Assembly (NCBI GenBank): GCA_964352985.1
Contig: CAYGUK010000010.1
Coordinates: forward strand, 1-56,319
DNA: 56,319 nucleotides
Direction of reading: 5' to 3'
Origin: CAYGUK01 sp964352985
GTDB lineage: Bacteria > Pseudomonadota > Gammaproteobacteria > JAHCLG01
Shown piece by piece: positions 27,274 to 36,830 of the stretch. Position 1 is the first letter of the stretch; the number at the start of each line of letters is the position of its first letter. The notes below the pieces were generated by a model. The model saw only the letters and a program-made list of their open reading frames with translations. It was not told where the DNA came from and did not search any database. Both the position numbers and the translations under genes were made by a program.

Positions 27274-28476
27274 TTAAGTAAAAATTACTTTATCTTTAAA
27301 AGTGCGAAATAAAAAAACAAAAGCAATCAATTCCACACCATAAATGAAAGCCATAACGTTGAAGAGGAAAAAACCATTGCTGTGATCTAAAATAAAACCA
27401 CCTAAGATAGGCCCCAAACCAAAACCTAACATACCCATGTTAAAAACACCAAAATAAGTCGCCCGCAAATGTTCGGGAGCAAGTTTAGCAATAATGACAC
27501 TTCCAGTGGGTAAAATAATCATTTCACCTAATGTTATAGTAATCATTGATAAAATAAGTAGAATCAAATTTTGCGTTAATGCAAATCCGATAAAACCAAT
27601 GACCATAAACACACAACCTAAATAGATTAAGTTTTTACGATCAAATTTTTCCATTATCGTTGTAAAGGGTAGCTGAAAACAAACAATAAAAACTGTATTA
27701 GTCAGTAATAATGCAACATAAATAAAAATACCATGCGCTTGTGGTAATAACACCTGGGGTAATGTAGTTTCAATTTGCGCGTATCCAATCCAATACAAAC
27801 TGTAAGTTAATGTCAAAAATAATAGGAATTTATCTAGTCGAATTGCCTTTAGCGTTTTGGCAATAGTGTTATGTCCTATTTGATTTTCAGGGTTAATAAT
27901 AGACTCATCAATAATAAACTTAATAAATAATGCAATCACAAAAAATATAATCGCTGCAAATAAAAATAATTCTTTATTAGCATTAATTGCAAAATACACA
28001 GCAATGAAAGGACCTAAAGCCCCACACGCATTTAAAATAATATACCGAGTATTGTAAATTAATTGACGATCATCAGGATGAGATTTATCAGCAAGATAGG
28101 ATTGTGAACTACTTTCATAACTCCCACGGGAAAATCCAATCAATAAATTAATGACGATTAATAGTGATATTTTCTCACTGAGATAAAAAGCAAAATAAAA
28201 AAATGACATCACAATTAAAGAAATAACCATCATACGTTTCTTGCCAAATCGATCAGCGAGATAGCCACCAATAAAACTAAAAAACACATAACCAATAGGC
28301 GAAGCAGCAACCACCAATCCAATTTGCAAAGGATCGTAATGGAAAGCCTTGGCAAGATAGATTGCGATATAGGGCAATGTCATAAACTGCCCTAGCTTCA
28401 TGAAAAATAATGAAAATAAAAGAAGCTTGCAATTATTATCAAGGTTTTTTAATCGAATTATTAGTGATTTATGCAT
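27274..28476 (-). CDS. MFS transporter (12-helix)
   Basis: A 400-residue major facilitator with about 12 membrane helices. Motif A is clear: GGYLADRFGKKRMMVISLIV near residue 68, and the weaker repeat MEKFDRKNLIYLGC lies in the second half. RGSYESSSQSYLAD near residue 118 resembles the MdtG/YajR-type multidrug branch. The substrate is unknown. It is monocistronic, on the same strand as ppsR but separated by about 60 bp. Confidence 0.9.
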   Translation of the reverse strand: MHKSLIIRLKNLDNNCKLLLFSLFFMKLGQFMTLPYIAIYLAKAFHYDPLQIGLVVAASPIGYVFFSFIGGYLADRFGKKRMMVISLIVMSFFYFAFYLSEKISLLIVINLLIGFSRGSYESSSQSYLADKSHPDDRQLIYNTRYIILNACGALGPFIAVYFAINANKELFLFAAIIFFVIALFIKFIIDESIINPENQIGHNTIAKTLKAIRLDKFLLFLTLTYSLYWIGYAQIETTLPQVLLPQAHGIFIYVALLLTNTVFIVCFQLPFTTIMEKFDRKNLIYLGCVFMVIGFIGFALTQNLILLILSMITITLGEMIILPTGSVIIAKLAPEHLRATYFGVFNMGMLGFGLGPILGGFILDHSNGFFLFNVMAFIYGVELIAFVFLFRTFKDKVIFT

Positions 28477-28535
28477 TCGCGAATCATATCATAACTCAAT
28501 CATACTTCAAATATAATTCAATAATGTAATTTTAA

Positions 28536-29357
28536 TTAATAAAGTCGACGCTCAAGATTTTGCTCATTGATAATCAACGTGGCAATTTCTTCGATAGACC
28601 GGGATGTCGTATTCAAGTTAGGAATCGCCTCTAACAAGAATAATTGTTCGATGGCTTTAATTTCTTTTTCACATTGATTTAAACTTGCGTATTGGCTATT
28701 GGGGCGCCGTTCGCTACGAATGGAACTCAACCGTTTCACATCTATCGTTAACCCAAAAATTTTGTGTTTAAACTCTTTTAAACACGCAGGTAACTCAAGC
28801 AAAGGAAAATCATCTTCTGTGATTGGATAATTCGCCGCATAAGTGCCAAATTGTAATGCAAGGTATAAACTTGTTGGCGTTTTACCACAACGAGACGCAC
28901 CTAATATTATGAGATCAGCCTGATGATAATGTTGAGGATTCGCACCATCATCAGTATTCATTGTAAAATTTACTGCATCCATCCGAATATTATATTGTGC
29001 CTCATTCGAAATCCCATGAGTCTTACCCACACGATGAGTGGATCGTGAATTTAATTCTGCTTCCAGTTGACTAAGAAATGTTTGAAACAGATTAAAAACT
29101 AAACCCTGACATTCACCTAACAATTTTGCATTGTTACTATCAGTTAACGTTGTAAAAACAATAGGACGAATTCCATTTTGTTGATAATCAGAATTAATGC
29201 GATCAACAACACGATTTAATTTTTCACTATTATCGATATAGGGAATTGAAATTTTATCAAACTCGATTTGTTCAAATTGCGTTAATAAACTTTGGCCTAA
29301 ACTTGCTGCAGTTAATCCCGTACCATCCGAGACAAAATACACACTTCTTTTTGGCAT
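28536..29357 (-). CDS. ppsR: PEP synthase regulatory protein (bifunctional kinase/pyrophosphorylase)
   Basis: The DUF299 protein that inactivates PEP synthase by ADP-dependent threonine phosphorylation and reactivates it by Pi-dependent dephosphorylation. The 273 residues start SVYFVSDGTGLTAASLGQS, the typical opening, and carry the P-loop LGASRCGKTPTSLYLALQFG near residue 152. A C-terminal region with YASLNQCEKEIKAIEQLF follows. It is divergent from its target ppsA across a spacer of about 75 bp, the classical arrangement. Confidence 0.96.
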   Translation of the reverse strand: MPKRSVYFVSDGTGLTAASLGQSLLTQFEQIEFDKISIPYIDNSEKLNRVVDRINSDYQQNGIRPIVFTTLTDSNNAKLLGECQGLVFNLFQTFLSQLEAELNSRSTHRVGKTHGISNEAQYNIRMDAVNFTMNTDDGANPQHYHQADLIILGASRCGKTPTSLYLALQFGTYAANYPITEDDFPLLELPACLKEFKHKIFGLTIDVKRLSSIRSERRPNSQYASLNQCEKEIKAIEQLFLLEAIPNLNTTSRSIEEIATLIINEQNLERRLY

Positions 29358-29433
29358 TATTCTATTTTCCTTTATATTCCCTTAGAAACCGTTACAATAG
29401 TCGCCAATTTAGTAAGGGTCAATGGGAATCGTC

Positions 29434-31812
29434 ATGAATAAACAAAATGTAAATATCCTCTGGTTTAATGAAATATCAATGCATGATGTTGCCATCGTTG
29501 GTGGAAAAAATGCTTCACTTGGTGAAATGATAAATAACTTAGCACAATCCGATGTAAAAGTTCCCAATGGCTTTGCCACCACCGCACAAGCTTTTCAACG
29601 ATTTATCAATCAAGATCAATTACGCAATAAAATTTTAAATAAATTAGAAACTTTAAATGTCGAAAATATTCAACAACTCAAGCAAGTTGGACAATCTATT
29701 CGTGAACTAATTCTCAACACCCCTTTTCTCGAAGATTTTAAGCAAGATGTCGAAAAGGCTTATCACACATTAATGGCTGAACAAAATAAAAGTGTTGCCG
29801 TGAGATCATCAGCAACTGCGGAAGATTTACCTGAAGCCTCTTTTGCTGGCCAACAAGAAACAGTACTAAACGTTAACGGAATTGATCACGTTTTTAAAAG
29901 TATTAAAGAAGTATTTGCATCACTTTATAACGATAGAGCAATTGCTTATCGCGTTCATCAACAATTTAATCACGATGAAGTTAGCTTATCAGCGGGTATT
30001 CAATTAATGGTTAGAAGTGATATTGGCAGCGCAGGCGTCATGTTCACTATCGATACCGAATCCGGATTCAATGATGCTGTGTTTATTACGGGGAGTTATG
30101 GTTTAGGTGAGTGTGTTGTTCAAGGCAGTGTTAACCCAGATGAATTTTATGTTTATAAAAAAAATCTTCGCCAACAAAAACCTAGCATTATTCGCCGTCA
30201 CCTTGGCAGCAAAACAATTAAAATGATTTATAACGATGATAAAAATGCTAACACCACAACGAAAATTGTTGATATCGAAAAACCATTACAATTAAAATTT
30301 TGTATTCCAGATGAAGATATTGAAATTCTCGGACAATATGCTTTAGCCATTGAAGATCATTATCAACGTCCTATGGATATTGAATGGGCGAAAGATGGAA
30401 ACACAAATGAAATTTTTATATTGCAAGCCAGACCCGAAACTGTTGAAAGCCGTAAATCGCTCCGTGTTATAGAACGTTATGAAATTATAAAAACCGCAGC
30501 AGCGATATGTCAAGGTCGTGCTATCGGACAAAAAGCCGGTCAAGGGAAAGCAAAAATTATAAAATCCATTGCAGAAATGGATCAAGTCAAAAAAGGTGAC
30601 GTATTAATCACCGACATGACTGATCCAGATTGGGAGCCTGTGATGAAACGTGCAAGTGCCATTGTGACAAATCGTGGTGGTAGAACTTGTCACGCTGCAA
30701 TTATCGCTAGAGAATTGGGGATCCCTGCTGTGGTTGGCTGTAACAATGCAACAACACAGATTCAACATAACAGTGATATCACGGTCAGTTGCGCTGAAGG
30801 TGATACAGGTTATATTTATGAAGGCATGCTCGATATAAAAATCAACACTATTGATTTAGAAAATATTCCTGAATTACCTGTAAAAATTATGATGAATGTT
30901 GCGCACCCTGATCGGGCGTTTTTATTTCAATCACTACCCAATGAAGGAATTGGCTTAGCACGAATTGAATTTATCATTGCCAATAATATTGGCATTCATC
31001 CAAAAGCATTATTAAATTTTGACAAATTACAAAATGAAGTCAAACAAAACATAGCGGATAAAATTAGCGCGTATCCGTGTCCCAAAACTTTTTTTGTCGA
31101 AAAATTATGTGAAGGTATTTCCACACTTGCCTGTAGCGTTTATCCAAAACCCATTATCATTCGTCTATCCGATTTTAAATCTAATGAATATGCTAAACTC
31201 TTAGGTGGCGAACAGTATGAACCTCATGAAGAAAATCCCATGTTAGGTTTTCGTGGCGCTTCACGTTATGTTGCTCCCATATTTAAAGATTGTTTTGCAC
31301 TAGAGTGCCAAGCGTTGATAAAAGCCCGAGAAGAAATGGGTTTTGATAATATTCAAATCATGGTTCCTTTTGTGCGAACAGTCGATGAAGCAAAAGAAAT
31401 TATTAATATCCTTCAACAACAAGGTTTAGAGCGTGGTAAAAATGGCTTAAAAATAATTATGATGTGTGAGATTCCTGCAAATGCCTTATTAGCAGAAGAA
31501 TTTCTACAATATTTCGATGGTTTTTCGATTGGATCTAATGATATGACCCAAATGGCATTAGGCTTAGATCGTGATTCTAGCCTTGTCGCAAAACAATTTG
31601 ACGAAAGAAATCCAGCCGTGAAAAAATTATTATCTATGGCGATTCAAGCATGTAAAAAACAAAATAAATATATTGGTATTTGTGGTCAAGGCCCTTCTGA
31701 TCATCGAGATTTTGCTAAATGGTTACTCGATGAAGGAATAGATAGCATGTCGCTCAACCCCGATTCTGTATTAGAAACGTTTTTATATCTTAATCAACAA
31801 CTATCGCATTAG
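29434..31812 (+). CDS. ppsA: Phosphoenolpyruvate synthase (pyruvate, water dikinase)
   Basis: Makes PEP from pyruvate and ATP for gluconeogenesis. I start at the second ATG (29434; MNKQNVNILWFNEIS), which matches the E. coli N terminus and has GGGAA upstream; the ATG at 29422 would add four residues. Domains in order are the ATP-grasp nucleotide domain (GGKNASLGEMI, AVRSSATAEDLPEASFAGQQ), the phosphohistidine domain (TNRGGRTCHAAIIARELG with the catalytic His) and the PEP/pyruvate barrel (GFRGASRYV, IMMCEIPANALLAEEFL, GSNDMTQMALGLDRDS). Its stop overlaps that of the convergent Sel1 gene by 4 bp. Confidence 0.97.
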   Translation: MNKQNVNILWFNEISMHDVAIVGGKNASLGEMINNLAQSDVKVPNGFATTAQAFQRFINQDQLRNKILNKLETLNVENIQQLKQVGQSIRELILNTPFLEDFKQDVEKAYHTLMAEQNKSVAVRSSATAEDLPEASFAGQQETVLNVNGIDHVFKSIKEVFASLYNDRAIAYRVHQQFNHDEVSLSAGIQLMVRSDIGSAGVMFTIDTESGFNDAVFITGSYGLGECVVQGSVNPDEFYVYKKNLRQQKPSIIRRHLGSKTIKMIYNDDKNANTTTKIVDIEKPLQLKFCIPDEDIEILGQYALAIEDHYQRPMDIEWAKDGNTNEIFILQARPETVESRKSLRVIERYEIIKTAAAICQGRAIGQKAGQGKAKIIKSIAEMDQVKKGDVLITDMTDPDWEPVMKRASAIVTNRGGRTCHAAIIARELGIPAVVGCNNATTQIQHNSDITVSCAEGDTGYIYEGMLDIKINTIDLENIPELPVKIMMNVAHPDRAFLFQSLPNEGIGLARIEFIIANNIGIHPKALLNFDKLQNEVKQNIADKISAYPCPKTFFVEKLCEGISTLACSVYPKPIIIRLSDFKSNEYAKLLGGEQYEPHEENPMLGFRGASRYVAPIFKDCFALECQALIKAREEMGFDNIQIMVPFVRTVDEAKEIINILQQQGLERGKNGLKIIMMCEIPANALLAEEFLQYFDGFSIGSNDMTQMALGLDRDSSLVAKQFDERNPAVKKLLSMAIQACKKQNKYIGICGQGPSDHRDFAKWLLDEGIDSMSLNPDSVLETFLYLNQQLSH

Positions 31813-33353
31813 TGAGCGATTTTACCTTGATATTGCTCAGCTAGTTGCTCTGCTTGTTCAATTTGTTCAGGTGACATTTGCTTTGCAATAATTTTTCGAT
31901 TATCACTCGCTAATTTAAATCCGCGTTTTGCAGCAATATGTAACCAAGCGTAAGCTTTGACACTATTTTTTTCGACACCTAAACCCTGAGCGTAAAGTAA
32001 GCCTAAATTATTTTGCGCATCCGCATCACCTTGCATAGCCGCTTTTTCATAGTAGTTTGCTGCTTTATTTACATCCTGAGTAACACCTTTTCCATGCTTA
32101 TGCATGTAGCCGAGTTGAAATTGCGCACGAGGATAACCTTGTTTTGCTGCTTTTTCTAACCAATAAGCAGCTTTCTCTTCATCTTTTGGCATGCCGGCGC
32201 CATCGAAGTGTAGCATCGCTAAATAATACTGAGCTTCACCATGACCTTGATTGGCAGCTTTGATATACCACTCTGCTGCTTTTTTATAATCCCGTTTTTC
32301 TCCAATACCATCTTCGTAAATCGCGCCCATATTATACTGCGCAGTAGGATAATTTTGATCGGCTGCTTTTTGATACCAATATTTAGCTTTCGCATAATCT
32401 TTTGGTACGCCAGTTCCACGCATATACATTAGACCTAAATTATTTTGTGAAGATGCTAATCCTTGATCAGCTGCTTTTTGATAAAATTCCATGGCTTTTT
32501 CATAATTTTGCGAAACGCCTTTACCATGACGATATAATAATGCGAGATTGTGTTGGGCTTTTGGAAAACCTTTTTCTGCCGCTTTATGATACCAATTGGC
32601 AGCCGTTTGATAATCTTTTGGCACACCATCACCATCTTCATACATTAATGCTAAATTATATTGAGCTAGTGTGTGCCCTTGATTTGCTGACTTAGTATAA
32701 AAACTGGCAGCACGAGAAGGATCCAACTCAACGCCATGACCATTACGATGCATGTAACCTAAATAAAATTGCGCATCTCGATTTTTTCTTAATGCGGCAC
32801 GGGTAAACCAATCAGCTGCTTTATCATAATCTTTTTTAACACCTAAACCATCATAATATAAAACACCTAAATTAAATTGTGATTGAGGATAACCTTGATT
32901 CGCTGCTTTTCGATACCAATAAGCAGCCTTCTCATAATCCTTTTTAACACCCGCACCATCTTCATAAATTAAACCTAAATTATTTTGTGCTAATGGATAA
33001 CCTTGCTCACCGGCTTTGGTATACCATTCGATTGCTTTTTGCATGTCCTTCGGTACGCCCTCACCGATATCATACATGTAAGCTAAATTATTTTGCGCAG
33101 CCGGATAACCCTTTAACGCAGCTTTACGATACCACTCGACAGCTTTATCATTACTTTGTTCGACACCTTGACCATGACGATACATTAATCCGATATGATA
33201 CATAGCGGCTGCGTCACCATCGTTTGCCGCATTAGTAAATTCAGTCATTGCAGATTTAAAATCACCACGGTCGTAAGCGCGTAAACCTGCATTAAAATCG
33301 GCAAAAATTGACGTAGAAAATATCATCAGAATGGAAAACGCTAACCATTTCAT
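31809..33353 (-). CDS. Exported Sel1-repeat protein (12 repeats)
   Basis: A 514-residue protein with a Sec signal (LAFSILMIFSTSIFADF, cleavage near residue 18) followed by about 12 tandem 36-residue Sel1-like repeats, each of the form AQNNLGLMYxxGxGVxKDYxKAxxWY. They run from residue 45 to about 480 and are followed by a short helical tail. The repeats form an alpha-solenoid for protein binding. In Legionella and Coxiella, secreted Sel1 proteins (EnhC, LpnE) contribute to host-cell entry and vacuole trafficking, so this is a candidate host-interaction or periplasmic scaffold protein. Repeats are highly similar to each other, suggesting recent duplication. It is transcribed alone. Confidence 0.9.
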   Translation of the reverse strand: MKWLAFSILMIFSTSIFADFNAGLRAYDRGDFKSAMTEFTNAANDGDAAAMYHIGLMYRHGQGVEQSNDKAVEWYRKAALKGYPAAQNNLAYMYDIGEGVPKDMQKAIEWYTKAGEQGYPLAQNNLGLIYEDGAGVKKDYEKAAYWYRKAANQGYPQSQFNLGVLYYDGLGVKKDYDKAADWFTRAALRKNRDAQFYLGYMHRNGHGVELDPSRAASFYTKSANQGHTLAQYNLALMYEDGDGVPKDYQTAANWYHKAAEKGFPKAQHNLALLYRHGKGVSQNYEKAMEFYQKAADQGLASSQNNLGLMYMRGTGVPKDYAKAKYWYQKAADQNYPTAQYNMGAIYEDGIGEKRDYKKAAEWYIKAANQGHGEAQYYLAMLHFDGAGMPKDEEKAAYWLEKAAKQGYPRAQFQLGYMHKHGKGVTQDVNKAANYYEKAAMQGDADAQNNLGLLYAQGLGVEKNSVKAYAWLHIAAKRGFKLASDNRKIIAKQMSPEQIEQAEQLAEQYQGKIAH

Positions 33354-33536
33354 TGGGCATCCCCTCGTATTTTGATTTACTTCATAAAATAAATTTTAAT
33401 ATCTTAGCTATATTAAAAGTGTAGTCAGCGAATGCTATTACCGCAATTTACTGAAATATTTATTTTTTTTACTAATGATATTAGTTACTTAAGGGGTAAA
33501 ATAAAAACAATTCTTGTTCAAAATCACAACCAATTT

Positions 33537-34550
33537 TCAATCACTTAAAGCAAAAAGTGCTTGCCCGACACTGTAACAAAGTTTATCTAAATTTTGCCGA
33601 CAATACGCGGAAATCGTGAAAACCTTGCCTGTCCAATTGAGCGCATCAATTAAAGCTTGCTCGCGTTTTTTATATTCAGCTTCTTCTAATAAATCTATTT
33701 TATTAATGACAAGCCATCGATCTTTTTTTAGTAATGCTTCATCAAACTTTGCTAATTCATGAATTATTTTTTTAGTATTTTCTATAAAATCACTGCCATC
33801 AATCGGTGCAATATCAACAAGATGTAACAGTAATTTTGTGCGTGAAATATGTTTTAAAAATTGAATACCTAAACCGGCACCGTCTGCCGCACCTTCAATT
33901 AATCCTGGTATATCAGCAACCACAAAACTATTCGCTTGTTCTAAACGCACCACACCTAAATTAGGTTTAAGTGTTGTAAAAGGATAATCTGCAACTTTGG
34001 GTGTTGCATTTGAAATAGCTGTGATCAAAGTGGACTTGCCCGCATTCGGTAATCCGAGTAATCCCACATCTGCTAGCAATTTTAATTCGAGAAATAAATT
34101 TCGTTGTTCGCCCTTTGAGCCTTGAGTCGTTTGTCTTGGCGTGCGATTGACACTGGATTTAAAACGTGTATTTCCCAAACCATGATAACCACCTTCTGCT
34201 ACCAATAAGGTTTGTTCAGGCTTAACTAAATCACCAATACATTCCCTGGTATCGGCATCAAAAACTAAGGTACCGAGTGGCACATCAATAAATAAATCAC
34301 GACCACTTTTACCTCTTTTATTTTTACCCGCACCACATTCACCACTTTCAGCTTTATGCCGTGGATTATAGCGAAAATCAACTAAGGTATTGATTGCAGG
34401 GGTTGCGCGTAAATAAATGCTACCGCCATCACCGCCATCACCGCCATCAGGTCCACCTTCTGGAATATATTTTTCGCGGCGAAAACTCAGGCAACCATGA
34501 CCACCATTTCCAGCGATGACTTTAATCTTCGCTTCATCGATAAATTTCAT
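33537..34550 (-). CDS. obgE: Obg GTPase (ribosome assembly)
   Basis: Essential GTPase for 50S subunit maturation and growth control. The 337 residues show the glycine-rich Obg fold (GNGGHGCLSFRREKYIPEGG; GGDGGDGGSIYLRA), followed by the G domain: G1 GLPNAGKSTLI near residue 167, G3 DIPGLIEGAADG, and G4 NKIDLLEE. It lacks the long acidic C-terminal tail of E. coli ObgE (390 residues). In many bacteria obg directly follows rplU-rpmA; here those genes are about 9 kb away on the same strand, an unusual separation. Confidence 0.97.
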   Translation of the reverse strand: MKFIDEAKIKVIAGNGGHGCLSFRREKYIPEGGPDGGDGGDGGSIYLRATPAINTLVDFRYNPRHKAESGECGAGKNKRGKSGRDLFIDVPLGTLVFDADTRECIGDLVKPEQTLLVAEGGYHGLGNTRFKSSVNRTPRQTTQGSKGEQRNLFLELKLLADVGLLGLPNAGKSTLITAISNATPKVADYPFTTLKPNLGVVRLEQANSFVVADIPGLIEGAADGAGLGIQFLKHISRTKLLLHLVDIAPIDGSDFIENTKKIIHELAKFDEALLKKDRWLVINKIDLLEEAEYKKREQALIDALNWTGKVFTISAYCRQNLDKLCYSVGQALFALSD

Positions 34551-34670
34551 TGTAGTATTGATACTTTATAAAAATACAATATAATAACAAACTTATATAA
34601 AATAGTGTAGTCTGTTCATTATTTCATTCTTCATTTTTTAGTAAACGCTTAGTTCAACAAGGCCAACACG

Positions 34671-35732
34671 ATGACAAATATTACTGACAATCTACGAATA
34701 AACGAACAAAAACCATTAATTACGCCTGCACTGATTCATCACGAACTACCATTACCAGAAAATGCGACAAATTTAATTCTCGATGTGCGACGTCATGCAA
34801 GTAATATTATTCATGGTATTGATGATAGATTATTAGTGATTGTAGGTCCTTGTTCTATTCATGATACCGAAGCCGCTTTAGATTATGCATCAAGATTACA
34901 AAAACAGATCAGTCGTTTTAACAACGAACTTTGCATTATTATGCGAGTCTATTTCGAAAAACCTCGCACCACCGTAGGTTGGAAAGGTTTAATTAATGAT
35001 CCCGAACTCGATAACAGTTTTAATATCAATCAAGGTATTCGCAAAGCACGTGAATTATTAATTAATCTTACTTTAAAAGGCGTGCCTGCAGGCACTGAAT
35101 TTTTAGATACGATAATTCCCCAATATCTTTCTGATATTGTAAGTTGGGGTGCAATCGGCGCAAGAACGACTGAAAGCCAAATCCATCGCGAAATGGCATC
35201 CGGTTTATCTGTTCCTGTTGGCTTTAAAAATGGAACTGATGGCAATATTAAAATTGCTTTAGATGCGATTACGTCAAGCTCAAATCCCCATCACTTTCTT
35301 GGTGTCACCAAAGATGGTATCGCTGCCATTACATCAACCAAAGGAAACCAAGATTGTCACATCATTTTACGAGGTTCGAGTAAAGGTCCTAATTATCATC
35401 CAGAGCAAGTCGCACATGTTGTCGAAAAATTAAATGATAATAAAATAGAAAATGGCATTATGATTGACTGTTCTCATGGTAATAGTAATAAAGATCACTC
35501 GCGGCAAAAAAATGTTGTCGAAGAAATTTCAAGACAAATTAGCGATGGTAATAAAAAAATTGTTGGCGCGATGATTGAAAGCAATATCGTCGAAGGTAAA
35601 CAAGATATAAATAATTCACCTTTAACCTATGGGCAAAGTGTTACTGATGCGTGTGTGTCATGGGACGAAACAGAAATATTATTGCAACAACTTGCAGAAG
35701 GTGTGACTAAACGCCGTCATCATAATCAATAA
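34671..35732 (+). CDS. 3-deoxy-7-phosphoheptulonate (DAHP) synthase, class I
   Basis: First enzyme of the shikimate pathway, condensing PEP and erythrose 4-phosphate. The 353 residues are of the AroF/G/H type: VIVGPCSIHDTEAALDYA (metal and PEP site), MRVYFEKPRTTVGWKGLIND, GARTTESQIHREMASGLSVP without its last residue, and DCSHGNSNKDHSRQ with metal ligands. The feedback amino acid cannot be read from sequence with confidence. It lies 14 bp upstream of pheA, so phenylalanine control and an AroG-like role are plausible. Confidence 0.95.
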   Translation: MTNITDNLRINEQKPLITPALIHHELPLPENATNLILDVRRHASNIIHGIDDRLLVIVGPCSIHDTEAALDYASRLQKQISRFNNELCIIMRVYFEKPRTTVGWKGLINDPELDNSFNINQGIRKARELLINLTLKGVPAGTEFLDTIIPQYLSDIVSWGAIGARTTESQIHREMASGLSVPVGFKNGTDGNIKIALDAITSSSNPHHFLGVTKDGIAAITSTKGNQDCHIILRGSSKGPNYHPEQVAHVVEKLNDNKIENGIMIDCSHGNSNKDHSRQKNVVEEISRQISDGNKKIVGAMIESNIVEGKQDINNSPLTYGQSVTDACVSWDETEILLQQLAEGVTKRRHHNQ

Positions 35733-35746
35733 AGGAAATACTAAGA

Positions 35747-36823
35747 ATGAATGATAAACTCAACGAAATCCGCCAACAATTAGATGAAATAGATAGTCAG
35801 TTACACATTCTACTCAATCAACGTGCTAACCTTGCCTTAGAAGTTGCTAAAGCAAAGCAATCTGAAAAAGATAATGCTATTTATTATCGTCCTGAACGGG
35901 AAGTTGAAATCCTTCAAAGCTTAATCAAAAATAATACTGGCCCGTTACATGATGAAACCATTAAATCAATTTTTAAAAATATTATCAGTGCTTGCCTAGC
36001 ACTTCAACAACCCACCAAAATTGCTTATTTAGGTCCTGCTGGTACTTTTTCTCAACAAGCAGCTCTTAAACATTTTGGTAATGAAATTCTCGAAGTACCT
36101 TGTGTTTCTATCAACAATGTTTTCCAACAAGTTTCAGGCCATCAAGCGCGCTATGGTGTTGTTCCAATCGAAAATTCTTCTCAGGGCATTATTGTTCCCA
36201 CGCTCGAAGCATTAATGCAATCAAATCTAAGCATTATTGGTGAAGTGCTTTTAAAAATAGAACAACACTTATTAAGAAATCCACAAGATGAAACACCACT
36301 TCGACGTATATATGCGCATCAACAATCTTTTGCGCAATGCCGTCATTGGTTAGATAACCATATGCCTAACATAGAACAAATCACAGTGAGAAGTAATGGT
36401 GATGCAGCTCATCGTGCCAAAACAGAATTAGGGTCAGCTGCTATCGCAGGCGATGTTGCTGCAAATCAGTATGGCTTAATTAAAAATACTGAAAATATTC
36501 ACGATCACCCTGACAATGCAACTCGGTTCATTATATTAGGCGAGCAACATGTGCCACCAACAGGTAAAGATAAAACATCATTACTAATCTCAGGCCAAGA
36601 CAAGCCTGGTGCATTGTTATCACTACTTCAACCATTTGCCGATCATGATGTTAATTTAACGTTAATTGAATCTCGACCTTATCAACATCAGCAATGGGAT
36701 TATTTATTTTTATTAGATTTAGTTGGTCATCAACAAGATGATAATGTGAAAAAAGCATTAGATGAAATTAAACAATTACCGGTTATGTTAACGATTTTAG
36801 GTTCATATCCTTTAGCGAATTAA
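35747..36823 (+). CDS. pheA: Bifunctional chorismate mutase / prephenate dehydratase
   Basis: Converts chorismate to phenylpyruvate for phenylalanine synthesis. The 358 residues contain an AroQ-type chorismate mutase (about 1-85; DEIDSQLHILLNQRANLALE), prephenate dehydratase (about 92-270; AYLGPAGTFSQQAALKHFG and PIENSSQGIIVPTLEALM), and a C-terminal ACT domain (about 280-355) with the GALL motif in DKPGALLSLLQPF and the ESRP motif in LTLIESRPYQ, both needed for feedback by phenylalanine. It is cotranscribed with the DAHP synthase gene. Confidence 0.97.
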   Translation: MNDKLNEIRQQLDEIDSQLHILLNQRANLALEVAKAKQSEKDNAIYYRPEREVEILQSLIKNNTGPLHDETIKSIFKNIISACLALQQPTKIAYLGPAGTFSQQAALKHFGNEILEVPCVSINNVFQQVSGHQARYGVVPIENSSQGIIVPTLEALMQSNLSIIGEVLLKIEQHLLRNPQDETPLRRIYAHQQSFAQCRHWLDNHMPNIEQITVRSNGDAAHRAKTELGSAAIAGDVAANQYGLIKNTENIHDHPDNATRFIILGEQHVPPTGKDKTSLLISGQDKPGALLSLLQPFADHDVNLTLIESRPYQHQQWDYLFLLDLVGHQQDDNVKKALDEIKQLPVMLTILGSYPLAN

Positions 36824-36830
36824 GCTTTTT

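Noticed and set aside
32219..33205. Several short frames on both strands inside the Sel1-repeat gene
   Set aside because: They arise from the tandem repeat in other frames; the Sel1 frame has a signal peptide and full repeats.
31809..33353. Tandem repeat considered as a CRISPR-like or satellite array
   Set aside because: The 108-bp periodicity is codon-phased and encodes Sel1 repeats, so it is a protein repeat.
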